Positions 1 through 8,348 of a stretch of DNA of 36,945 nt are shown here, in pieces. The notes under the pieces are model-generated. The model was not told the origin of the DNA and ran no database searches. It worked only from the letters and a program-made list of their open reading frames with translations. The translations under genes were made by a program, and so were the position numbers. Positions within the stretch are counted from its first letter, which is position 1. Each line of letters begins with the position of its first letter. This DNA is from Halobacteriales archaeon SW_10_66_29 (GTDB lineage Archaea; Halobacteriota; Halobacteria; Halobacteriales; Haloarculaceae): positions 1,345 through 38,289 of the forward strand of contig PXSF01000085.1 in NCBI GenBank assembly GCA_003022845.1, read 5' to 3'.

Positions 1-132
1 TTGTGGGCGTCGGCGCGCGCTGGCGAGCGTGCCCGGAGGGTCCGAGTTGACACCGGATGAGCATTCCCAGCGAGCCAGTACATCTGCGACAAACCCGGCA
101 CAGCAACAGACCACACCACCTGGCAATCGATT

Positions 133-142
133 GCTCTTTAAT
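133..142 (+). promoter_or_regulatory. Possible TATA box of ileS
   Basis: ctctttaatc about 25-30 nt upstream of the ileS ATG at 165. Confidence 0.35.
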
Positions 143-164
143 CCCAGCGCCAGATTGACAGCAT

Positions 165-3100
165 ATGAGCGAGGACTCCGGGCACCGGGAGTTCGGCGAG
201 GTGCCGGACCAGTACGACCCGCACGCAGTCGAGGACCGCATCTTCGAGTACTGGGACGAGGTCGACGCCTACGAGCGGACGGTCGACCACCGCGCCGACG
301 AGGAGACGTACTTCTTCGTCGACGGCCCGCCGTACACGTCGGGGTCGGCCCACATGGGGACGACCTGGAACAAGACCCTCAAGGACGCCTACATCCGGTA
401 CAAGCGGATGCAGGGCTACGACGTCACCGACCGGCCGGGCTACGACATGCACGGCCTCCCCATCGAGACCCGCGTCGAGGAGAACCTCGGCTTCGAGAAC
501 AAGAAGGACATCGAGGAGTACGGCGAGCAGAACTTCATCGAGGACTGCCGCGAATACGCCGAGGAGCAACTGGAGGGCCTCCAGGAGGACTTCAACTCCT
601 TTGGCGTCTGGATGGACTGGGACGACCCCTACAAGACGGTCACCCCCGAGTACATGGAGGCTGCCTGGTGGGGCTTTGCCAACGCCCACGACCGCGGCCT
701 CGTCGAACAGGGCAAACGATCCATCAGCCAGTGCCCGCGCTGTGAAACCGCAATCGCCAAAAACGAGGTCGAGTACGAGTCCGTTCACGATCCCTCCATC
801 TACGTCAAATTCCCGCTGCAGGACCGCGAGGGATCGCTGGTCATCTGGACCACTACGCCCTGGACCATCCCCGCCAACACGTTCGTCGCGGTCGACGGCG
901 ACGGCGAGTACGTCGGCGTCCGCGCCGAGGACGACGGGGAGGAAGAACTGCTGTACGTCGCCGAGCCGAAAGTCGAGGACGTCCTGGGTGAGGGGCGCTA
1001 CGACGACTACGAGGTCGTCGAGGAACTGTCGGGGGAAGAAATGGTCGGCTGGACGTACGAACACCCCTTCGCCGACAGCGTCGACCACCCCGGCGGCGAT
1101 GGCGCGTTCGAAGTCTACACCGCCGAGTACGTCGAAACCGAGGGCGACGGGACGGGGCTCGTCCACTCCGCGCCCGGCCACGGCGAGGAGGACTTCACCC
1201 GCGGGTCGGAGCTGGGCCTCGACATCTTCTGCCCGGTCGGGCCCGACGGCGTGTTCGACGAGCGCGCCGGCCCCTACGCCGGGTCGTTCGTCCGCGACGC
1301 CAACGACGACATCGTCGCAGACCTCGAAGACGCGGGCGACATGCTCGCCAGCGGCCACCTCGACCACGACTACGGCCACTGCTGGCGCTGCGATACCGGC
1401 ATCGTCCAGATCGTCACCGACCAGTGGTTCATCACCGTGACGGACATCAAGGAGGACCTGCTCGCCAACATCGAGGACAGCGAGTGGTACCCACAGGAGG
1501 CCCGCGACAGCCGTTTCACGGACTTCGTCGAGAACTCGCCGGACTGGAACGTCTCCCGGCAGCGCTACTGGGGCATCCCGATCCCGATCTGGCTGCCGTC
1601 CGAAACCGAGGACGGCGAAAGCGAGGCGCAAAGCGCCTCGGACAACTCGAGCGGGCAGACCCCGCGAGAACCGATCCAGTGGAGCGGCGACATGGACGAC
1701 GCCATCGTGATCGGCACGCGCGAGGAACTCGCCGACCGCGTCGACCAGGAGATCGATCCCGACAGCGTCGACCTCCACAAGGGCACCGTCGACGATCTGA
1801 CGATCACCGAGGACCGCACCGACGCGGCGGACGCCGCGGAGGAGGCCGTCGTCTACGAGCGCGTCCCCGACGTCTTCGACGTCTGGCTGGACTCCTCGGT
1901 CGCCTCGTGGGGAACGCTTGACTACCCCGAAAACGAGGAGCGCTTCGAGGAGCTGTGGCCCGCCGACCTCATCATGGAGGCCCACGACCAGACCCGGGGC
2001 TGGTTCTGGTCGCAGCTCGGCATGGGGACGACGGCGCTCGACCAGATTCCCTACGAGCGGGTGTTGATGCACGGCCACGCGCTGATGCCCGACGGGCGCG
2101 CGATGTCCAAGTCCAAGGACATCCTGATCGACCCCCACGAAGTGATCGAGAAGCACGGCGTCGACCCGATGCGCGGCTTCCTGCTGTCGGTCACGCCCCA
2201 GGAGGACGACATGCGCTTCTCCTGGGAGGGCGTCGGCACGGTGTCGCGGGACCTCAACATCCTCTGGAACGTGTTCCGGTTCCCGCTGCCGTACATGGAA
2301 CTGGACGGGTTCGAGCCCGGCGAGGCCGACCCCGCGAGCGTCGCGGGCGACCTGGAGACGGTCGACGAGTGGCTGCTGGCCCGCTACAACAGCGTCGTCG
2401 CCGGGATGACCGAGCACTGGGAGGCGTTCCACCAGGACAAGGCCCTCGAACTCCTGCGGGAGTTCATCGTCGAGGATCTCTCGCGGTTCTACGTCCAGAT
2501 GGTCCGCGAACGGATGTGGGCCGAGGAGGACAACCCCTCGAAGCTGGCGGCCTACCACACGCTGGCGCACGTCCTGGAGGGGATCGTCCGCCTGCTCGCA
2601 CCGTACACGCCGCTGGTCGCTGACGAGATCTACACGACGCTGGTCGGCGACGCCGGCTACGAGACGGTCCACATGTGCGACTGGCCCGAGGCCGACGACC
2701 GGTGGCTCGACGAGACGCTCGAAACCGACGTCGGCCTCCTGCGGGCGGTGGAGGAGGCGGGCTCGAACGCCCGCCAGCAGGCCGAACGGAAGCTGCGCTG
2801 GCCCGTCCCGGAGGTCGTTGTCGCCGCCGGCGACGACCGCACCGTCGAGGCGGTCCGCCGCCACCGCCGCCTGCTCGCCGACCGCCTGAACGCCGAGACG
2901 ATCGGCATCGTCGGGCCGGGCGAGAAGTGGGGCAAACTCCGTTACAGCGCCGAAGCCGACATGAGCAAACTCGGGCCGACCTTCGGCGACCGCGCCGGAG
3001 AGGTGATGCAGGCGATGAACGAGGCACGCCTGCCGGAGCCGACGCTGTCGGCGCTGGAGGACACACTCGACGACGTCCTCGAATCCGGCGACGACCTGAC

Positions 3101-3488
3101 CGCGGAGATGGTCGAGTTCGTCACCGAGACGCCCGAGGACGTCACTGCCGCACCGATCGACCGGGACGGCGAGGAGCACGGCGTCGTCTACGTCGACACC
3201 TCGCTCACGGAGGAAATCGAAAGCGAAGGATACGCCCGCGAGGTCATCCGCCGCGTCCAGGAGATGCGCAAGGACCTCGAACTCGACATCGAGGCCGAGA
3301 TCCGGGTCGACCTCTCGATCGACGACGACCGCGTCGCCGACCTCGTGGGGCGCCACGAGGACCTGATCGCCCGAGAGGTCCGGGCCGACAGCTTCGAGAC
3401 GGTCGAGGACGGCCACCGCCGCAAGTGGGAGGTCGAGGGCGTCGGAATGGAAATCGCCATCGAACCGCTCGCCGAAGCGACCGCCTGA
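165..3488 (+). CDS. ileS: Isoleucyl-tRNA synthetase
   Basis: 1107 aa ORF; class I aaRS signatures: PPYTSGSAHMGTTWNKTLKD (HIGH-like), VSRQRYWGIPIPIW, GRAMSKSKD (KMSKS); archaeal IleS N-terminus. Confidence 0.97.
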   Translation: MSEDSGHREFGEVPDQYDPHAVEDRIFEYWDEVDAYERTVDHRADEETYFFVDGPPYTSGSAHMGTTWNKTLKDAYIRYKRMQGYDVTDRPGYDMHGLPIETRVEENLGFENKKDIEEYGEQNFIEDCREYAEEQLEGLQEDFNSFGVWMDWDDPYKTVTPEYMEAAWWGFANAHDRGLVEQGKRSISQCPRCETAIAKNEVEYESVHDPSIYVKFPLQDREGSLVIWTTTPWTIPANTFVAVDGDGEYVGVRAEDDGEEELLYVAEPKVEDVLGEGRYDDYEVVEELSGEEMVGWTYEHPFADSVDHPGGDGAFEVYTAEYVETEGDGTGLVHSAPGHGEEDFTRGSELGLDIFCPVGPDGVFDERAGPYAGSFVRDANDDIVADLEDAGDMLASGHLDHDYGHCWRCDTGIVQIVTDQWFITVTDIKEDLLANIEDSEWYPQEARDSRFTDFVENSPDWNVSRQRYWGIPIPIWLPSETEDGESEAQSASDNSSGQTPREPIQWSGDMDDAIVIGTREELADRVDQEIDPDSVDLHKGTVDDLTITEDRTDAADAAEEAVVYERVPDVFDVWLDSSVASWGTLDYPENEERFEELWPADLIMEAHDQTRGWFWSQLGMGTTALDQIPYERVLMHGHALMPDGRAMSKSKDILIDPHEVIEKHGVDPMRGFLLSVTPQEDDMRFSWEGVGTVSRDLNILWNVFRFPLPYMELDGFEPGEADPASVAGDLETVDEWLLARYNSVVAGMTEHWEAFHQDKALELLREFIVEDLSRFYVQMVRERMWAEEDNPSKLAAYHTLAHVLEGIVRLLAPYTPLVADEIYTTLVGDAGYETVHMCDWPEADDRWLDETLETDVGLLRAVEEAGSNARQQAERKLRWPVPEVVVAAGDDRTVEAVRRHRRLLADRLNAETIGIVGPGEKWGKLRYSAEADMSKLGPTFGDRAGEVMQAMNEARLPEPTLSALEDTLDDVLESGDDLTAEMVEFVTETPEDVTAAPIDRDGEEHGVVYVDTSLTEEIESEGYAREVIRRVQEMRKDLELDIEAEIRVDLSIDDDRVADLVGRHEDLIAREVRADSFETVEDGHRRKWEVEGVGMEIAIEPLAEATA

Positions 3489-3517
3489 TCGCGCTCCGTC
3501 GAGAGTTCTCTCACACC

Positions 3518-4030
3518 ATGATTCGGGGATTCGACGACCAGGAGCCAACCGTCGCCGAGAGCGCGTACGTCGATCCGGCAGCGACGGTGATCGGGAACGT
3601 AACGATCGAGGCCGACGCGACGATCCTACCGGGCGCGGTGATCAGGGGGGACGGCGGCGGCGAGGTCGTGCTCAGGGAGGCAGCCAACGTTCAGGACAAC
3701 GTGACGATCCACGCCGACGCGCCGGGCGAGCGTGTCCTCCTGGAAGAGCACGCAGCCGTCGGACACAACGCCATCGTCCACAACGCGACCGTCGGCGCAC
3801 ACAGCCTCGTCGGGATGGGTGCGACGGTTCTCGACGGGGCGACCCTCGACCCGTACAGCGTCGTGGCGGCGAACAGTCTCGTCACCGAGGGGACGACCGT
3901 CGCCTCGGAGACACTCGTGGCTGGAACGCCCGCAGAACCCATCCGCGAGGGGCTCGACCGCGACGGCGATTTCTTCGAGACTGCCGCACACTACACCGAA
4001 CGCGTCGAAGGACTCACAAGGAGTAAGTGA
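3518..4030 (+). CDS. Gamma-carbonic-anhydrase-like left-handed beta-helix protein
   Basis: Hexapeptide-repeat pattern (VIGNVTIEADATILPGAVIRGD...) with conserved His in VTIHADAPG, AVGHNAIVHN. ATG at 3518. Confidence 0.88.
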   Translation: MIRGFDDQEPTVAESAYVDPAATVIGNVTIEADATILPGAVIRGDGGGEVVLREAANVQDNVTIHADAPGERVLLEEHAAVGHNAIVHNATVGAHSLVGMGATVLDGATLDPYSVVAANSLVTEGTTVASETLVAGTPAEPIREGLDRDGDFFETAAHYTERVEGLTRSK

Positions 4031-5430
4031 TGAGCGACAACGGATCGACGGGTCGAACTGGGGAACGTCTCGACAGGCGACGGTTTCTGCTGGGGGTCAC
4101 CTCGGCCGCGACGGTGGCGCTGTCCGGGTGTTCGGGCGACGACGAAGAGGACGACGGGTCGGAGTCGAACGGGCAGTCAGCGGAAAACGGCGAGACGGAC
4201 GACCTGCTGGTTACCTTCGAGCATCCGGATCGGGTGGCCGTCGACGAGCCGTTCGGGATGACGATCGGCGGGCTGCCGCCGAACGAGCGGGTCGACGTCC
4301 GATGGGGCGAATCCGATCGGGTCGCGACGACCACCGCGACCGTCGAGACGGACGCCGAGGGGACCGTCGACCTCACGGACGCCACGGTCGTCGACGGGGA
4401 CGTTCCGGCCGACCTCGACGTGCCGCTGTCCGTGGCGCTGATCCAGTTCACCGAGGATCAGACGTTCGGCTTCAGGAAGTCGGGTGCGGACTCGCTGGCG
4501 TACGGCGTCGACGTGGACGGCGAGGAAGTGGGGCGAACGGAGCTGACGCGCGTGTATCCGCCGGGGACGCCGGCTATCGACCTCCAGGAGGCGCACGAGA
4601 CGCTCGTGGGGCCCGTGTTCGAGCCGGTCGGCCGCGAGCGGGGGCCTGGCGTAATCGTGTTGCACGGCTCGGGTGGTTCGCCGTCGACGGGCGTCGCGGC
4701 TCAACTCGCCCTCAACGGGTACACGGCGCTTGCGTTGCACTACTTCGACGGCCCCGGGTTGCCCCAGGATCTGGTCGAGGTGCCACTGGAGTACGTCGGG
4801 ACGGCGATCGACTGGCTGCTCGACTACGAGACGACGACCGGCGAGCAGGCCGGGTTGCTGGGATACTCGAAGGGTGGCGAACTCTCCTTGCTCGCGGGGA
4901 GCCAGTACGAGGACGTCGGGGCGGTCGTCTCGATCGCGGGCAGCGGCGTGGTGTGGGCTGGCTTCGACGGCCGCGGACTCCCGGAGACCTCCTCGTGGTC
5001 GCTGGACGGCGATCCCGTCCCGTACGTTCCGTACGCACGGGACGGCTGGAACGAATCGGTCCTCCAGGGGTACCAGAACTCCTTCGACGAAGCCACCGAC
5101 GAGGAGCTCGAGGCGGCGACGATCCCCGTCGAGGAGATCGACGGCCGGGTGCTGCTCGTCACCGGCGGAGACGACCAGCTCTGGGATACCGAACGGTTCC
5201 ACGGGGTCGCGGCGGACCGACTGACTGGCGCCGATGGATCCGACTTCGAGCACCTGGTGTACGACGGCGCCGGTCACGGGATCGCCCCACCGTACTACCC
5301 CATCCGCCGGACGCTCGACTCCCCGTACGGGCCGCTCGGCGGGACGCTCGAAGCCAACGCCGAAGCCTCACACGGGCACTGGCCACACGTTCTGGAGTCG
5401 CTCGGCACGCTCGGGCCGGACGAGGGCTGA
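4030..5430 (+). CDS. Tat-exported lipoprotein of the acyl-CoA thioesterase/BAAT alpha-beta hydrolase family
   Basis: Twin-arginine DRRRFLLG plus lipobox LSGC; BAAT-type N-terminal beta domain; nucleophile elbow GYSKGGE and DGAGHGI. ATG overlaps the upstream stop (TGATG); an alternative GTG lies at 4027. Confidence 0.75.
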   Translation: MSDNGSTGRTGERLDRRRFLLGVTSAATVALSGCSGDDEEDDGSESNGQSAENGETDDLLVTFEHPDRVAVDEPFGMTIGGLPPNERVDVRWGESDRVATTTATVETDAEGTVDLTDATVVDGDVPADLDVPLSVALIQFTEDQTFGFRKSGADSLAYGVDVDGEEVGRTELTRVYPPGTPAIDLQEAHETLVGPVFEPVGRERGPGVIVLHGSGGSPSTGVAAQLALNGYTALALHYFDGPGLPQDLVEVPLEYVGTAIDWLLDYETTTGEQAGLLGYSKGGELSLLAGSQYEDVGAVVSIAGSGVVWAGFDGRGLPETSSWSLDGDPVPYVPYARDGWNESVLQGYQNSFDEATDEELEAATIPVEEIDGRVLLVTGGDDQLWDTERFHGVAADRLTGADGSDFEHLVYDGAGHGIAPPYYPIRRTLDSPYGPLGGTLEANAEASHGHWPHVLESLGTLGPDEG

Positions 5431-7206
5431 TCAGTCCGCACTACCGGGGGAGTCGACGGTCGCGAACCGGTCGAGGTTCTCCACCTCGGGGACGCGCTCG
5501 TAGGGGCGATCGACGACGATGTCACCGGCCCGGCCGCTCCCGAGGCCCGGAATGGCGGTGAGTTCGTCCATCGAGGCGCTGTTGACGTCGAGCGGATAGG
5601 GGACGCCGGTCACCGAGCGGTAGCCGTGGTCGGTAACCGCCACGTCGATCACCTCGCCCAGCGGGCGCTCGCCGGGCACCGCGACCAGCAGGGGGTACGT
5701 CCCCAGCTGGCGGCCGAACGTCTTGCCGTCCTGGTGGTATTCGAGGTGGACGTCTTCGAGCACCGTCCCCGGCGGCGCGACCCGCTGGAGCATCGGGTTG
5801 TCGATCTCCTCGCGGACCTCCCGTTTGTACTGCTTGAAGAGTTTTTTGTGCTCGTGGGCAATTTCCGCGCCGGTGTCGGACATCTCGGTGCCTTCGAAGG
5901 ACATTACTTGGCGGATGTTGACCCGGCGGAGGATCAGGCCGGCATCGTAGACGCGCTGGAGAAACCGACGGTTGTGCTCGAAGGTCTCCTCGCGCTCGCC
6001 CTGCAGGCCGTGGACGAGGTTGATACCCGGCAGCAGCTTCGGGAGTCCCTGGCCCGCGTCGTCACCGTACTGCGGCGCGTCGTCGGGGTCCTCGCCGGAC
6101 TCGCGGCTCCCGGCGCTCGCTCCTTCGGAGGTCCTCGGGTCGCTCGGACCTCCCGGCCGCCAGCCGGCCGCCTCGTTGACGATCTTCACCGCCCGGAAAC
6201 ACTCCTCGGCGGTGACGTTGAGGTTGTTCCGCTCCTGGACAACTGGATCGGCCGATTCGAGGCCGAACGCGGCGGTGTCGCCGGGCGTGTTGTGCTCGGC
6301 GATGATCCGGATCCCCTCCCGGGACTTCTCCGGCCACTCGACGACCGTGATCGGGTTCATGTTGTCGAGGTGCAGCGTCTCCAGGTCCGGGACGGCCTCG
6401 CGGATGCCGCCGTAGAGTTGCCGGAGTGCGTCGGGGTTCGGTGCCTCGCCGTCACCGCCGTACGCGAGGATGTCGGCCTGTCGACCGAGGCGGAAGTCCG
6501 TGACGCCGTGGTCGGCGAGCGCCGACACTTCGCCGATCACGGAGTCCGGCGACCGGAAGCTCGGGTCCGCGCCGTACAGCGGCTCCGTGCAAAAGGAGCA
6601 GCGGTAGGGACAGCCCCGCGAGGTCTCCATCTCGGCGATGATGTACTCGGGATGGTTGGGGTGCTGTTCGACGACGAACGCCCCCTTCTGCGCCCAGCGC
6701 GTAATCTCGTCGTTGTCGCGCATCCGGTCACCAAACCCCTCCAGGCCGCCGTGGACGAGGTCGTAGGCCGCCGCCTCGACGTCGCCCTTCGCGACGAAGT
6801 CGTAGTCGAGGTCGTCGCGCTCGGTCTCCTGGGCGCCGGCGTTCTCCTCGCCGACGCCGAAGCGGACCGGTCCGCCCATCAGCGTCGTCCCGTCGGCGGT
6901 CCAGGCGAGGCGCTTCACCTCGTCCGGCTCGGCGGGGGTTCCGCCGACGTACTTGCCGGGAACCGTCATGCCACCCACGTAGACCATGAGGTCGGCGTCC
7001 TCGACGTCACGCCAGCGCCGCTGCTCCTCCCGGAGGGCGTCGATGGTGTGGTACGTGATCCGCGCCTCGGGCACCCCGGCGTCGACCAGCGCGCCGGCGA
7101 CGTAGCGCGGATACGTCGAGATGTACGGCGGCACGCCGAAGTGGGCGGGCTCGTCGACGTAGCCGTCGACGATGGTGACCGAGAGCTCCGCGGGGTCCGC
7201 AGTCAT
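5431..7206 (-). CDS. Radical SAM protein with C-terminal helix-hairpin-helix
   Basis: SRGCPYRCSFC (CX3CX2C) cluster motif; C-terminal LDVNSASMDELTAIPGLGSGRAGDIV HhH. Confidence 0.92.
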   Translation of the reverse strand: MTADPAELSVTIVDGYVDEPAHFGVPPYISTYPRYVAGALVDAGVPEARITYHTIDALREEQRRWRDVEDADLMVYVGGMTVPGKYVGGTPAEPDEVKRLAWTADGTTLMGGPVRFGVGEENAGAQETERDDLDYDFVAKGDVEAAAYDLVHGGLEGFGDRMRDNDEITRWAQKGAFVVEQHPNHPEYIIAEMETSRGCPYRCSFCTEPLYGADPSFRSPDSVIGEVSALADHGVTDFRLGRQADILAYGGDGEAPNPDALRQLYGGIREAVPDLETLHLDNMNPITVVEWPEKSREGIRIIAEHNTPGDTAAFGLESADPVVQERNNLNVTAEECFRAVKIVNEAAGWRPGGPSDPRTSEGASAGSRESGEDPDDAPQYGDDAGQGLPKLLPGINLVHGLQGEREETFEHNRRFLQRVYDAGLILRRVNIRQVMSFEGTEMSDTGAEIAHEHKKLFKQYKREVREEIDNPMLQRVAPPGTVLEDVHLEYHQDGKTFGRQLGTYPLLVAVPGERPLGEVIDVAVTDHGYRSVTGVPYPLDVNSASMDELTAIPGLGSGRAGDIVVDRPYERVPEVENLDRFATVDSPGSAD

Positions 7207-7561
7207 ACGCCCCCGTAGACGCTGGATCCCTAAAACGCTCGCGGGTCGCGACTGTTTCGGTTTCGGGCGTTACCGAGGCGACCGATTGGACGATACCGCC
7301 CGGCGAGCTCGTCACAGCGGACTCGCTGCGTTCGCCCGTTCAGTCCGCACGGAGCGTGGAAGTCAGTGGCAGCGAAGAACGCCGAGTCACCGATCGAACC
7401 GCATTTCCCTCCATCTATTTTACACGTGGGATTTATATCCGTCGAAAGAATTAAATCGGGGATGCCCCGGCTGAGGGTTGGTCGACGCAACGGAAGCGTC
7501 GCCGCTATCGGGTGCTTTGTTCCGGAAAAGGTGGAAAACGGAGACTGGAAGTCCGTCGCGT

Positions 7562-8113
7562 TTACGCTTCGATGGCGTCGGCGGCCTGCTCGGAGACGTC
7601 GCGGATCTGGGCCTGCACGTCCTCGATCTGGTCCTGCAGTTCGTCGACCTGCTCGCCGACCTGGGCCGTCGCCTCGACGGACTGGGTCTCGATCTCCTCG
7701 TGGGCGTCGAGGAGGAGGTCGTACTGCTCCTCCAGCGCGGCGAGGAACTCGTCGCTGAGCTCGGACTGGGTGTCGATGCCGCCCTCGTACTCCGTCAGGA
7801 AGGTGTCGAAGGCGTCACTGTGGGTTTCGAGCAGCTCGTCGTAGCTCTCGTCGACCAGCTCGCGGAGTTCGTCGGTCGCGCCCGCGGCGCCGGGGATGTT
7901 CGCCTCCCAGGCGTCGAGCACGGTGTGGAACGCTTCCTGCTGGAGTTCGACGACCTTGCGCTGGGTCGACTCCGTCGCTTCGAGGCTGTCGAGTGTCGCC
8001 TCGTTGAGCCGCTGCTGGAATTCGACGCTCTGCTGGAGCGCCTGGTGGCTGCCTTCGACGGCCTGCCGCTGCAGTTCGAACGTCGCTTCGATGGGTGTCG
8101 TGTAGTCGGTCAT
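7562..8113 (-). CDS. Coiled-coil phasin-like (PHA granule-associated) protein
   Basis: Acidic helical protein MTDYTTPIEATFELQRQAVEGSHQALQQSVEFQQRLNEATLDSLEATESTQRKVVELQQEAFHTVLDAWE; phasin-like composition. ATG at 8113. Confidence 0.6.
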   Translation of the reverse strand: MTDYTTPIEATFELQRQAVEGSHQALQQSVEFQQRLNEATLDSLEATESTQRKVVELQQEAFHTVLDAWEANIPGAAGATDELRELVDESYDELLETHSDAFDTFLTEYEGGIDTQSELSDEFLAALEEQYDLLLDAHEEIETQSVEATAQVGEQVDELQDQIEDVQAQIRDVSEQAADAIEA

Positions 8114-8144
8114 TGTCGTTCTATCCCTACGTACACCCCCAATG

Positions 8145-8152
8145 TGTATAAA
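8145..8152 (-). promoter_or_regulatory. TATA box for phasin-like gene
   Basis: Minus strand CTTTATAC about 32-39 nt upstream of the ATG at 8113. Confidence 0.5.
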
Positions 8153-8317
8153 GCTGTCGTCTCTTACCATCTAATACCATTCATTACCAACAACGCAGGT
8201 TGTTTCACCTGGAGTTCCGCTAATCGACCAGAGACGAGATTGGTTTGTACGCAGAGAAAGGCGATCTGCGTCGCTCTCACCCGTTAAAATTCTTCTCCGA
8301 TGACGGAAATAAAAAAA

Positions 8318-8326
8318 TTTTATATA
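8318..8326 (+). promoter_or_regulatory. TATA box for subtilase 1
   Basis: TTTATATAT in an AT-rich stretch, about 31 nt upstream of the ATG at 8349, consistent with a near-leaderless transcript. Confidence 0.6.
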
Positions 8327-8348
8327 TCTGGGCTTAGCGGGTGGGAGT

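Noticed and set aside
138-3548. 1136 aa antisense ORF opposite ileS
   Set aside because: Val/Asp/Leu/Arg-rich translation typical of the complement of a high-GC acidic gene; ileS is unambiguous on the plus strand.
5626-7218. 530 aa plus-strand ORF opposite the radical SAM gene
   Set aside because: Composition artefact; the minus strand carries clear radical SAM motifs.
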